Positions 1 through 10,542 of a stretch of DNA of 16,047 bases are shown in pieces (position 1 is the first letter of the stretch; each line of letters opens with the position of its first letter). The stretch lies in assembly GCA_003451595.1 (NCBI GenBank), contig DMDA01000053.1, positions 19,483 through 35,529 of the forward strand, given 5' to 3'. The notes under the pieces are model-generated. The model searched no databases, was not told the DNA's origin, and saw nothing but the letters and a program-made list of their open reading frames with translations. The translations under genes and the position numbers were made by a program. The stretch comes from Chloroflexota bacterium (lineage in GTDB: Bacteria > Chloroflexota > Anaerolineae > Caldilineales > Caldilineaceae).

Positions 1-354
1 CGCCTGCATCGAGCGAGTGGGGGAGGATGACCGCAAAAATGCCCATAGCACAGCGACGATGCCAACATCCGCCAGAATGATGGGGAGCCTGATTGCGAAC
101 GAGAACGAAATGAGCTCCCGCAAATGCGCCCAGCGACTCAGTAGCTCAATTTCAACCCACAGCGGAGGGTATGGATAGATGCCTGGTGTTTGGCCATACA
201 AAGCAAACAAGCCATTTCGGTCAACAACTTCAGCAACAATCCCATAATTCTGAACATCAACGATGTCGTTCGACACAAGACTTGCCAAAATGCGAATGCC
301 AAACGCTACCAGCAACAAAAGCACGAGATAAGCGGTATGTGTGCTGAATCTCAT
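1..354 (-). CDS. N-terminus of polytopic membrane protein, probable GT-C-type glycosyltransferase (partial)
   Basis: An open frame of 118 codons runs from ATG at 354..352 off the left edge of the window, so the 3' part is missing. The start is fixed by an in-frame TGA six codons upstream. The protein opens with a basic residue (MRFS) and a hydrophobic segment at about residues 9-24. A periplasm-facing stretch then carries YGIVAEVV and the motif GIYPYPPLW at about residues 65-73, followed by a second hydrophobic segment near 95-110. A first transmembrane helix followed by a loop with a Y-x-Y-P-P-L-W motif is typical of the lipid-phosphosugar-dependent mannosyltransferase-like families (GT39/GT83/GT87 and related DUF2029 proteins). 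I therefore infer a polyprenyl-phosphate-sugar-using transferase acting outside the membrane. Wzy-like polymerase is an alternative that the visible part cannot exclude. It lies 46 bp downstream of the preceding transferase gene, probably in the same operon. Confidence 0.72.
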   Translation of the reverse strand, partial: MRFSTHTAYLVLLLLVAFGIRILASLVSNDIVDVQNYGIVAEVVDRNGLFALYGQTPGIYPYPPLWVEIELLSRWAHLRELISFSFAIRLPIILADVGIVAVLWAFLRSSSPTRSMQA

Positions 355-400
355 CGCGGCGCCCCATGCTCAATGAATCATTGTCTTGGACTCTTACGGT

Positions 401-1234
401 CTACTGGTTACGCCAAAGCACCAGTCGCAGGCGAAGTAGCGCGTTATACCACCACAGTGAGCCAGCCATGAGCACGTTTGCGGCAGGTGAGTAGTGTTTG
501 CGATAAAAATAGCGCAGGCTGTCGCGGTAATATCGGTTGGCTGTGCGCCGCTCAGGTTCACTCCGTCCACCCAGATGAACGACGGCAAACGTGGGAACAT
601 ACATCACCTTCCAACCACCCTTGCGCATGCGTAGACACCAGTCATTGTCCTCGAAATAGAGAAAGAACGCATCATCGAGCACGCCGACTTGTTCCATCGT
701 GGCGCGCCGAACGCACATGCAGGCGCCAGAGACCCAGTCAACTTCGATGGGGGAGGCCACAGCCCAGTCGTGAAGCGGGTGGGAGCCAGACAAGCGGCGC
801 AGACCGCGTTTCAGCAAATAGCGTAGCGTGGGGTCGTTGCCAAACGCAAAGGCCTGAGGCGCACCTTCCGACGTGAGCAATCGAGGAGAAAGCGCACCCA
901 CTTCAGGATGTTGTGCAAGAAAGATGGGCAGCGCCGCCAGGGTTGAGAATGGAGCAAGCACGTCACTGTTCATTAAGATGATTGCCTCGCCGCGCGCCTG
1001 CGCCAGTCCCAGATTGTTGCCGCCAGCAAAGCCCCGGTTGTGTTCACTGCGCACGATTTCAACGTGAGGAAATTCCCGGGCGACCGCTGAGGCCGTGCCA
1101 TCCTGCGAACCGTTGTCAACGACGATGACCTGCCAACCCGCCACAACAGCGTCCGCCGCAAATTGCCCCAGACATGTCAAAGTCAGTTCGCTGGTGTTAT
1201 AACTAAGCACAATGACAGATACCGGTGGCGACAT
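401..1234 (-). CDS. Glycosyltransferase family 2, rhamnosyltransferase (WbbL)-like
   Basis: A 277-aa GT-A fold transferase, expected to add a sugar to the lipid-linked oligosaccharide at the cytoplasmic membrane face. The N-terminal nucleotide-binding strand is SVIVLSYNTSELT at residues 6-18, followed by VVDNGSQDGT (38-47) and NRGFAGGNNLG (66-76). The DXD-equivalent is MNSD (88-91). The acceptor-side motifs VSGACM (168-173) and FLYFEDNDWCLR (191-202) are characteristic of the WbbL/RfbF rhamnosyltransferase branch of GT2. The C-terminus ends in a short hydrophobic/aromatic stretch (LWWYNALL) that may touch the membrane. I chose the ATG at 1234, one base after the TGA of the upstream gene. An in-frame start at 1279 would add 15 residues unlike the family and overlap the upstream gene by 44 bp. 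The donor sugar cannot be read from the sequence, and rhamnose is only a family tendency. Confidence 0.88.
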   Translation of the reverse strand: MSPPVSVIVLSYNTSELTLTCLGQFAADAVVAGWQVIVVDNGSQDGTASAVAREFPHVEIVRSEHNRGFAGGNNLGLAQARGEAIILMNSDVLAPFSTLAALPIFLAQHPEVGALSPRLLTSEGAPQAFAFGNDPTLRYLLKRGLRRLSGSHPLHDWAVASPIEVDWVSGACMCVRRATMEQVGVLDDAFFLYFEDNDWCLRMRKGGWKVMYVPTFAVVHLGGRSEPERRTANRYYRDSLRYFYRKHYSPAANVLMAGSLWWYNALLRLRLVLWRNQ

Positions 1235-1235
1235 A

Positions 1236-2375
1236 TCAGGTGACAACTTGGCGATAGACAGCGAGCGTCCGCTCAGCAAGATGACGCTGCGAATAATGCG
1301 CTTCTACACGCATCCGGCCCCGCTTGCTCAGCTCATGGCGGAGTTCGGGGGAGGCCGACAACCGGGCAATGGCGCCTGCCAGTGCAGCCACGTCACCTTC
1401 GGGAACAACCAGTCCGGCGTCGCCGATCACCTCTGGAATTGCACCAGAGTCGGAGCCGATGACGGGTATACCACAAGCCATCGCTTCCAACAAAGCCCTG
1501 CCGAGTTGCTCTTTCCAGACTGGAGTCGTCCGGCTTGGCAACGCCACCACATCCAGCTGGCACAATAGCCCGGCCACGCGTGCAGGCGGCTGAGCACCGA
1601 TCAAGTCGATCTGGCCCGCAATGCCCAGGTTGGTCGCAAGTTCCTGCAGTGCCTGGCGCAGAGGTCCCTCCCCGATCAACTGTAGACGCAAGGGGAGATC
1701 AGCGTGCTCGGCGCGTACTGTGGCTACTGCCCGCAGCAATACGTCGATGCCCTTTTCCGCTACGAGACGCCCGCTGTAGCCAATGACGAACGGCGCTGCC
1801 CCTTCATCGGTGCGCCTGCTCGCTCGATCTGCCGGACAGGGACGGAACGTTTCGGTGTCAACGCCAATGGCCGGGATGACAGGCGTCTCACCCTGAAACC
1901 CATAGCGCCGCAACAGGGTTGCTGCTTCGCCATTGGCGCAGAAGATTAGATGGGCGGCGCGCAGTGTCTGGGCGATCACCCAGCGCACACTCCTCGGCTT
2001 GGGGCGGTCGAGATTCTGCCAGGTGTGCAACAACAGCCGGGCATCGGGGCGCCAGATGCGCTTTGCCCAGGCGATCTGCAGCGCGCTCAGGCTGTCTGGC
2101 TCCTCCTCGGCGTGAATAATGTCAGGCTGAAACTGGCGCAGGTGAAAAGTCAGCGTGCGATAAAAGGCGCGATGTGGGTCAGAGGGCTTCCCGATCATCG
2201 GGAGCGCCCGTTGCATATAGCGCCCCTGTGCACTGACCTGACGCACATCGAGCAGGTCATCGCGCCAGTGCGCCGGCAGAATATGGCACAGCTCCACGTC
2301 CTGCGCCCGCGCCAGATAGTCCACCTTGCGCTGCATGGTGGCGTCTCGATAGCGCGCGATCAGCAAAACTTTCAT
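1236..2375 (-). CDS. Glycosyltransferase family 4 (GT-B)
   Basis: A 379-aa retaining GT-B glycosyltransferase, close to the usual 360-400 residues. The N-terminal Rossmann domain begins MKVLLIARYRDATMQ and contains DIIHAEEEP (85-93) and HTWQN (117-121). The linker IPAIGVDTETFRP (167-179) marks the start of the C-terminal domain. That domain carries GYSGRLVAEKGIDVLL (199-214), LIGEGPLR (233-240) and the nucleotide-sugar-binding E-X7-E motif (E289...E297, in EQLGRALLEAMACGIPVIG). The family is known to build O-antigen and capsule repeats, and a group D tyvelosyltransferase (WbaV) also belongs to GT4, but no acceptor or donor can be assigned here. The ATG at 2375 forms an ATGA overlap with the stop of the CgeB-like gene, implying translational coupling. 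A longer frame from 2414 adds 13 residues without family character. Confidence 0.92.
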   Translation of the reverse strand: MKVLLIARYRDATMQRKVDYLARAQDVELCHILPAHWRDDLLDVRQVSAQGRYMQRALPMIGKPSDPHRAFYRTLTFHLRQFQPDIIHAEEEPDSLSALQIAWAKRIWRPDARLLLHTWQNLDRPKPRSVRWVIAQTLRAAHLIFCANGEAATLLRRYGFQGETPVIPAIGVDTETFRPCPADRASRRTDEGAAPFVIGYSGRLVAEKGIDVLLRAVATVRAEHADLPLRLQLIGEGPLRQALQELATNLGIAGQIDLIGAQPPARVAGLLCQLDVVALPSRTTPVWKEQLGRALLEAMACGIPVIGSDSGAIPEVIGDAGLVVPEGDVAALAGAIARLSASPELRHELSKRGRMRVEAHYSQRHLAERTLAVYRQVVT

Positions 2376-3442
2376 CGCAGCGTTCTCCGCGCCAGACAGG
2401 GCAGAGCACGCCACAATCTCAACGGCGGTGACGCGCCGGCGGCTTTTTCCAGGTCAAAGATGGCGTCGAGCATGTGCAGGTGGGTGTACACTTCGCGCCG
2501 CATGGCGTTGCGTTCAGCCGTCGTCGCCTTGCGCATGGGAGCGTACTGGCGCAAGGTAGGCGTGCTCATGATCTCCAGAATCCGTCGGGCGCGGTGGTGA
2601 TAGGTGTGCTGCGCCAGCGTGCGCGCCTGACCGGCGCGGGCGATGGCTTCCCGCTCCTGGGGATGCGCAAGATAATAGTCGATCATTGCCACCAGGTCAT
2701 CATCATCTTGATAGACGACCACCTCTTTGCCCGGTTCAAATAACTCGTCAAAGCCATTCTGCACCGGATCGGTCAACACCAAGGCGCCGGCGGCCGCACC
2801 CTCAAAGACGCGCATGGTCACGTCGCCGGCGATGCTAGTGTTAAAGACCATCCTGGACTGACTGTAGATTTCGCCGACCTGAGCTGGCGAATACTGCCGA
2901 TAAAAGTCATTGGTGACGAAGCGCTCCGCCAGCAACGCGAGCCGGCGTTGGCGCGCGGTCTGGCGATGCGCCCGCGCAATGTTGCCGACAAAGCCCACAT
3001 CGTAGATACGATCCAGACCCAGATCGCCATGAACGTCGGGCGCCGCCGCCAGGGGCAGCCAGTAGACCTGATCATGCCCCACTGCGCGACGAAACACCGG
3101 CACGTAGTCTTTCTGCGCCACAAAGACCACGTCAAAGAAGCGCGCCGCTGCTTCGCGCCAGTGGCCCAAGTGGACGTCGATCAGATAGCAGGCGGTGGGA
3201 ATGGGCGACGCTTCGATGTCGAGTGGGAAATAGCGGCCGGCCGGGTCGATCCACAGGAAAAAATCCGGACGGGCGTCCATCGACTCGACGATGCGGAGAA
3301 GGGAGGGAGTCGCCCCGTAGCTGACGCGACCGTGGTCGCTGACGCCAACAAATCGGACGTCGACGCCGATCGCAGCGAACGCCCGTTCGAGGTGATAGCC
3401 GGCGGCAGTGGGAAACCGGCAGTAGCCAAGTGCGACGCGCAT
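2372..3442 (-). CDS. CgeB-like glycosyltransferase
   Basis: A 356-aa protein with the layout of the CgeB/DUF3880 branch of GT-B glycosyltransferases, first described from a Bacillus spore-crust gene and common in Chloroflexi and cyanobacterial polysaccharide clusters. The N-terminal domain starts MRVALGYCRF and includes FFLWIDPAGRYFP (61-73) and CYLIDVHLGHW (85-95). The interdomain region has DVVFVAQKDYV (104-114) and WLPLAAAPDVH (128-138). The C-terminal domain contains the family signature YDVGFVGN (147-154), the loop MVFNTSIAGDVTMRVFEGAAAGALVLTD split across 198-225, and ELFEPGKEVVVY (233-244). The motif N-x-S-x-x-G-D-x-x-x-R-x-F-E matches the conserved CgeB donor-site region. It starts 4 bp after the upstream GT2 stop and ends in an ATGA overlap with the GT4 gene. 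The sugar and acceptor are unknown. GC content resembles the sugar cassette, not the AT-richer genes just upstream. Confidence 0.85.
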   Translation of the reverse strand: MRVALGYCRFPTAAGYHLERAFAAIGVDVRFVGVSDHGRVSYGATPSLLRIVESMDARPDFFLWIDPAGRYFPLDIEASPIPTACYLIDVHLGHWREAAARFFDVVFVAQKDYVPVFRRAVGHDQVYWLPLAAAPDVHGDLGLDRIYDVGFVGNIARAHRQTARQRRLALLAERFVTNDFYRQYSPAQVGEIYSQSRMVFNTSIAGDVTMRVFEGAAAGALVLTDPVQNGFDELFEPGKEVVVYQDDDDLVAMIDYYLAHPQEREAIARAGQARTLAQHTYHHRARRILEIMSTPTLRQYAPMRKATTAERNAMRREVYTHLHMLDAIFDLEKAAGASPPLRLWRALPCLARRTLR

Positions 3443-3446
3443 GGAT

Positions 3447-4511
3447 TTATCTGGTCTTTGAAGAGCTAACCCATCGATTCTTCAGCGCTTTTAGCTGCTC
3501 AAATCGATTGGGGGCATGGCGTCGTCCGAGACTTTTGGCGTTCACCCAGGCGCGATGAAGTGGAAGCAAAAGGAAAAATTGCGCAATGGCCAGGTAGCCA
3601 CCAGGGGAAATACGAAAATCCTTCTGCACCTTTGCGAGTGCAGCGCGAAGTCCATAATAACGAACTAGATCGTAGAAACCGTAGCTTTCACTATTCAAAT
3701 AGAGCTTGAGCGTACGTAGTTCCCAACGCCTGATTAACCTCTCTGCTTCAGGTGATCCCGAATAATCATACAGAATCGCACTCATTGCCAAGTGACGGTC
3801 TCTTGCTAAATTGAAGTTGATGTCAAGATCATCTTTCCCGAACTTGTGCCAGAATACTTTATTGAACCAGGTGTGCATCACAACGGCGTCGGCTAAGTAG
3901 TAACTAGCATCCTTTAACATCGCCCGACCACTATAAATGATTGGGAAGAAGATGTTATCCTTGAATTTCCGCCAGGTTTGCCAATCGACCAGATCGCGCC
4001 GAATCACCTGTCGGGACAATACCCAAGCCGCACCTGCCAAATCTTCCAGAGTCTTCAACCCGGGTTCGAGCAGGCGGTCAGTTGAAAAGACACGATCAAG
4101 GCTAACTACCTTGCCTGTCCGTGCATCCACAGTAGGAAGATCGCTAAGGATATAACCCACCTGAGGATGCTGTTGGATGATGCCTCGAATGCGTTCCAAC
4201 CCGCCATCGAGTAACCAGTCGTCATCGGTGAGTACAAAGATGTAATCGCCGCGCGCCTCGCCAAATATCTTCAGATAGTTGTCACACATCCCCAAATTGA
4301 ATTCGTTGCGATAGTAACGAACACGAGAATCGGCGAGAAAAGGCTTGATTGCATCTTGTGTATGATCCGGTGAGGCGTCATCGCCAACAATCACTTCAAA
4401 GTAATCGCCGGGTTGACTTAAGACGCTTTGAACAGCGTGACAAAGGCTTTCCGCACGATTATATGTGGCAATCAATACTGAGAATTGGAGTGTTTGAGAT
4501 GGATGAGACAT
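3447..4511 (-). CDS. Glycosyltransferase family 2 (GT-A) with long C-terminal domain
   Basis: A 354-aa GT2 enzyme. The N-terminal catalytic domain has FSVLIATYNRAESL (10-23), VIVGDDASPDHT (40-51), RNEFNLGMCDNYL (68-80) and the metal-binding DXD-type motif FVLTDDDWLL (92-101). The remaining roughly 200 residues, including WFNKVFW and a DFRISPGGY patch near the C-terminus, are less conserved and may set acceptor specificity. The start is uncertain. I take ATG at 4511, but an in-frame TTG at 4529 lies one base after a GAGGA and would add six residues. The gene is clearly less GC-rich than the cassette (hand count 28/60 in the line at 3841, against about 72% around 9601), suggesting a separate origin. 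It resembles the next gene upstream in motif layout (TYNRA, ASPD-T, N-x-G, DDD), so the two may be distant paralogues. Confidence 0.88.
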   Translation of the reverse strand: MSHPSQTLQFSVLIATYNRAESLCHAVQSVLSQPGDYFEVIVGDDASPDHTQDAIKPFLADSRVRYYRNEFNLGMCDNYLKIFGEARGDYIFVLTDDDWLLDGGLERIRGIIQQHPQVGYILSDLPTVDARTGKVVSLDRVFSTDRLLEPGLKTLEDLAGAAWVLSRQVIRRDLVDWQTWRKFKDNIFFPIIYSGRAMLKDASYYLADAVVMHTWFNKVFWHKFGKDDLDINFNLARDRHLAMSAILYDYSGSPEAERLIRRWELRTLKLYLNSESYGFYDLVRYYGLRAALAKVQKDFRISPGGYLAIAQFFLLLPLHRAWVNAKSLGRRHAPNRFEQLKALKNRWVSSSKTR

Positions 4512-4532
4512 GGCTGTCTTGTGAAACAATCC

Positions 4533-5419
4533 TCATTTTGGCTTCAGAATGGCCGCCATTAGGTAAACATACATTGATTTAACAAACTGAATAGGAAACT
4601 TGATTGCATATACTAAAAAGGACACCCTCATCAGGATACGACGCCTGATAAAGTCTGCACCATATCCTTCATTATATAGCGCCCAATAAGCTGCAGGAAT
4701 GTCGTGATAAACCGTCTTTAACCATGTCTGCAGATGAGAGCCGGTGTGATGAGGATAAATTAGTGAGGGTTCTGCCCTGACCATCATAGAGCCGTTCATG
4801 GCAGCATAGCCTGACAGGAAAAGCGGAAATGCCAGGTTGTTTCTGATATGCGGCCAACGAGCAATTGCTTTTCGGACAGTGTGGGTGGCGTAGATATTTG
4901 CCGTAATTAACAACATCCACCCTTCCTCCAGGTCAGCACACTCTTGAAATAGCTTCACGCCAGGTAAGGCAAGTTTGTCATTCTGAAACGGGTAGACACG
5001 TTCTTGAAGGATTTCCCCTTCATACCCGTTCTGGGTTTGCACATTCAAGTGAAGGTAAGACAACCCAGCTTTCTGGTTACTCCAAAGTTGCTTCAGCACC
5101 CAATCTAATGTATCAGCAAGAATGGTATCGTCATCACCTACTACCCATACAAATTCACCTTGCGCCTTTGTGATGCAAAACAGGACATTGCGCACCAGCC
5201 CCACGTTTGTCTGCTGGCGCTGAACTTGTAGATTGCCTTGTGACACGGCTTTCCACTTCTCGCAAACCTGGGGCGTTTCATCGGGCGAGGCGTTGTCCGA
5301 GACGATCAACTCCACCTCATCCCAGCGCCCATCGATGGCGTTGACGGCCCAGGCGAGTTGTTTGTCCAGCTTCTGCGCCCGATTGTAGGTTGGGATGGCG
5401 ATGGTGAGCAGTGGCTCTT

Positions 5420-5423
<4 letters not shown>
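4533..5423 (-). CDS. Glycosyltransferase family 2 (GT-A)
   Basis: A 296-aa GT2 glycosyltransferase. Motifs visible are LTIAIPTYNRAQKLD (6-20), ELIVSDNASPDET (38-50), QTNVGLVRN (71-79) and the DXD-type FVWVVGDDDTILAD (91-104). The C-terminal half contains GWMLLITANIY and a histidine-rich patch YPHHTGSH. It closes with an amphipathic or hydrophobic stretch (SFLVYAIKFPIQFVKSMYVY) that may associate with the membrane. The ATG overlaps the TGA of the epimerase gene (ATGA, 5423..5420), so it is probably translated by coupling. Like its downstream neighbour it is comparatively AT-rich (hand count 25/60 G+C in the line at 4621). Placed directly after the tyvelose-type epimerase, it is a candidate for transferring the dideoxyhexose, but that is positional inference only. 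Confidence 0.88.
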
Positions 5424-6444
<1,021 letters not shown>

Positions 6445-6457
<13 letters not shown>

Positions 6458-7365
6458 AGCAGGCGTTCCTCCTTATGTGCTTTCCACCAGGCAATTGTGC
6501 GGCTCAACCCTGTCTGCAGGTCATATTGCGGCGACCAGTTCAGCCTGCGCATTGCTGTAGTGTCCGCCTGAGAAAACATCACTTCATGGGGCCGCTGGGG
6601 CTTTGCGCCGAAGTCAAGCAGAGTGCGAGAGCCACTGAGTCCATGGATCAGACGCGCCACCTGCTGAATCGACGCGGCGACGCCACTCCCTACGGAATAC
6701 GTTGCGTATCGCTGCGCACACGGTTCTGTTTGCTCGCCGCTGTAGCACGCCACCAGCCGGGCGAACGCAGCAACGACATCTTGAATATAGATAAAATCTC
6801 GCTTTTGCTCGCCGGTCGTCAAAGGAAGACGCTCAACGTTGCATAAACAGCCCACAATGACGTAGGTGATAAATCTGCCCGGGTCGTCATCTTCTCCATA
6901 CATTGTCTCTAGCGTTACATCGACAAAACAGGTCGTTGAATTGCCAGCCAGCCGTTTCAACCATTGGGAAAAATGATGCTTACTGAGCGCGTACGGGTTG
7001 ACCTCCGGAGGCAGCGCTGTTCCAGCATTCAAAAAGCAACTCGCCCTTACCCCGACAGCCGCCTCGGCCAGGCGCAGCGACCACGCAACGTTCGTGTCCA
7101 CCAATCTGCTCAAGGGGCTACCTGCGCAGCCATAGTCGGTCGCAGCGTGCAGCACAGCGTCGATTGGCGCCTGTGCCGCCAGCGCATCCTCGAAGTTCCC
7201 TGCGTCGACAAACAGCAGTTGGATATCGTTCAGGACATCGGCCAGGCGGCGCAGCGAACTTTGAGCGCGCACGAGCGCAATCACGCGATGCCCTGCTTCT
7301 GTAAAATAGCGAGTCAGGTGGCTGCCCAAAAAGCCCGAAGCGCCGCTAATCACAATGGTTGACAT
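6445..7365 (-). CDS. NAD(P)-dependent CDP-4-keto-3,6-dideoxyhexose reductase (RfbS/RfbJ-like, paratose/abequose synthase)
   Basis: A 306-aa SDR protein expected to reduce the C4 ketone of CDP-4-keto-3,6-dideoxyglucose, giving CDP-paratose (RfbS) or CDP-abequose (RfbJ). It opens with ISGASGFLGSHL (6-17; glycines 8, 11 and 14). The catalytic region is NAGTALPPEVNPYALSK, with Thr116, Tyr125 and Lys129. The segment MYGEDDDPGRF (155-165) and GEQKRDFIYIQDVV (185-198) are hallmarks of the RfbJ/RfbS-type branch. The stereochemical outcome cannot be read from motifs. The adjacent paratose 2-epimerase gene makes paratose the more sensible product. Starting ATG is at 7365, 36 bp after the rfbH stop. An alternative is a generic nucleotide-sugar C4 reductase, but the complete cassette around it argues for the dideoxyhexose role. 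Confidence 0.82.
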
Positions 7366-7401
7366 GTTGACGCTCTCGCCACCCTCCCTGCTCTCGCTCT
7401 C

Positions 7402-8740
<1,339 letters not shown>

Positions 8741-8748
<8 letters not shown>

Positions 8749-9718
8749 GGGCAAGAAACTCCTGATACCATGCCACCGTCCGCGTCAGACCTTCCTCCAG
8801 CGTGAACAACGGCTTCCAGCCAAGCACGCGGCGCGCTTTGGCGGCGCTCAGATACTGATGACGAATTTCGTTGGCGGCTTCGTTGCGGATGTCGAGCGTC
8901 AGGTCCGCACCCATGATGGTCAGGATGGCGCGGACAAGGTCGAGCACGGAAATTTGCAGCTCGTTGGAAAAGTTGAAGGCTTCGCCGCGTAAGTTAGGCT
9001 GGCTTGCCAGTCGTTCCGCCAGCAGCATGTACGCAGCCGCGCCATCTTCGACGTAGAAATAATCCCGGATGGAATGCCCGTCGGAACGGATCACCGGGCG
9101 CTGTCCGCGCAACACGGCGCGAATCGTTCCCGGCACAATCCGGTTCCAGTTGAGGTCGCCGCCGCCATAGAAGTTTCCGCAACGCGTGATCGTCACCGGC
9201 AATCCATAGCTCTTGGCGTACGCGTGGGCGATCAGGTCGGCGCAGGACTTACTGACGTCATAGGGATGCTGCCCCTGCAGCGGCGTCGTTTCATCATACG
9301 GCAACACCTCCTGGTCGCCATACGCCTTGTCGGATGATGCGACGACGATCTGCTTGACCAGCGGGCTACGCCGACACGCTTCGAGGAGCGCCCATGTGCC
9401 CTGAATGTTTGTCTCGAAGGTCGAGACCGGGTTGCGATTGGCGATCCCCACGATCGTCTGGGCGGCGAGATGGATCACGGTGTCAATTTCGTGTTCGCCC
9501 AGGATGCGTTCCAGCAGCGCCTGGTCGCGCACGTCGCCGCGCACAACCTTGACGCTGGCAAGCGCGTTGGTGCGCACCAGTTCGCATTGCGGAATCCAGT
9601 CGCGCACCAGGCAGACCACATCCGCCTCAGCCGCCAACAGCCGCTGCACCAGCCAGCCGCCCACCAGCCCGGTGGCGCCGGTCACCAAGACCGGTCGATC
9701 TCGCCAGAAACCGCTCAT
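8741..9718 (-). CDS. rfbG: CDP-glucose 4,6-dehydratase
   Basis: A 325-aa extended SDR that converts CDP-glucose to CDP-4-keto-6-deoxyglucose using tightly bound NAD. The cofactor motif is VTGATGLVGGWL (12-23; glycines 14, 17 and 20). Catalytic residues are in SSDKAYGD (Ser129, Asp130, Lys131) and YDVSK (Tyr153, Lys157). Further family marks are HLAAQTIVGIANRNPVSTFE (83-102), ITRCGNFYGGGDLNWNRIVP (177-196) and SIRDYFYVED (216-225). The SSDKAYG block and GGGDLNWNR distinguish the CDP-glucose enzyme from dTDP-glucose 4,6-dehydratase. Family length is usually about 350-360, so this is slightly short. ATG at 9718 forms an ATGA overlap with rfbF. A longer frame from 9754 would run into the rfbF coding sequence. 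It feeds rfbH directly. Confidence 0.94.
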
Positions 9719-10485
9719 AGCTGCACCTGCCACGGTGCATTGCCGCTCTGCCAAAGCTCTTCCAGATACTGCTTCTCCCGTAATGTGTCCATCGGCTGCC
9801 AGAAGCCTTGGTGCTGATACGCCATCAGTTGCCCTGCCTGGGCAAGCCGCTCCAGCGGCGCACGCTCCCAGATCGTTTCGTCGCCATCAATATAGTCGAG
9901 CACGGCGCGGTTGAGCACAAAGAACCCTGCATTGATCCACCCCTCCCCAGCCTGCGGTTTTTCGGCAAAGCGCATGACCTGATCGCCCTCGACTTGGATA
10001 TTGCCAAACCGGGCCGGTGGACGCGCGGCCGTCACCGTTGCCAGGCGGCCATGACGCATATGAAACGCATACAGCGCTCTCAAATCAACATCAGACAAAC
10101 CGTCGCCATAGGTCATCATAAATGTCTCGTCTGGCAACCACTTGCGTAACCGTAACAGACGGCCGCCCGTCATGGTGTGCGCCCCGGTATCGACCAGATG
10201 CACTGTCCAATCATTGTGTGGGCTGTCATGTACGGTCAATTGACCTGTCGCCAGGCTCACGGTAATATCGCTGTTCAGGGCGTAGTAATGCATGAAATAC
10301 TGCTTGATCATCTCGCCCTTGTAGCCAAGCGCAACGACAAACTCACGGAAGTCATGGGCGGCATACCAACTCATGATGTGCGTCAAGATTGGCCGTCCCC
10401 CGATCTCCACCATCGGTTTGGGACGCACCGATGTTTCTTCAGCCAGACGCGTGCCCAGACCACCTGCCAGGATCACGATTCTCAT
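9715..10485 (-). CDS. rfbF: Glucose-1-phosphate cytidylyltransferase
   Basis: A 256-aa nucleotidyltransferase that makes CDP-glucose from CTP and glucose-1-phosphate, the entry step of the CDP-dideoxyhexose pathway. Typical motifs are the nucleotide-binding loop LAGGLGTRLAEETSVRPKPM (6-25) with VEIGGRPILTHIM (26-38), the metal/nucleotide motif TYGDGLSDVD (125-134), RFGNI (159-163), AEKP (174-177), GWINAGFFVLN (182-192) and GFWQPMDTLREK (227-238). The length equals that of the Salmonella enzyme (about 257). The ATG at 10485 lies 57 bp downstream of the flippase stop, with only a weak GGA upstream. This is the largest gap inside the cassette, so a secondary promoter there is possible but not recognisable. 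Assignment is near certain from motifs and from rfbG/rfbH next to it. Confidence 0.96.
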   Translation of the reverse strand: MRIVILAGGLGTRLAEETSVRPKPMVEIGGRPILTHIMSWYAAHDFREFVVALGYKGEMIKQYFMHYYALNSDITVSLATGQLTVHDSPHNDWTVHLVDTGAHTMTGGRLLRLRKWLPDETFMMTYGDGLSDVDLRALYAFHMRHGRLATVTAARPPARFGNIQVEGDQVMRFAEKPQAGEGWINAGFFVLNRAVLDYIDGDETIWERAPLERLAQAGQLMAYQHQGFWQPMDTLREKQYLEELWQSGNAPWQVQL

Positions 10486-10542
10486 ACAGTGTATTCCATG
10501 TTTTACATCCGGTCATATCTGCATTGGGTTTCCGGCGGGATT

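Noticed and set aside
1950..2600. 216-codon plus-strand open frame
   Set aside because: It lies antisense across the GT4 and CgeB-like genes, is rich in Arg/Gln/His from reversed GC-rich codons, and has no recognisable motif or ribosome site.
2948..3469. 173-codon plus-strand open frame
   Set aside because: Antisense shadow of the CgeB-like gene, whose protein has clear family motifs.
10486..10542. Internal promoter upstream of rfbF
   Set aside because: A TACACT resembling a -10 lies just before the ATG, but no -35 at suitable spacing and almost no room for a ribosome site.
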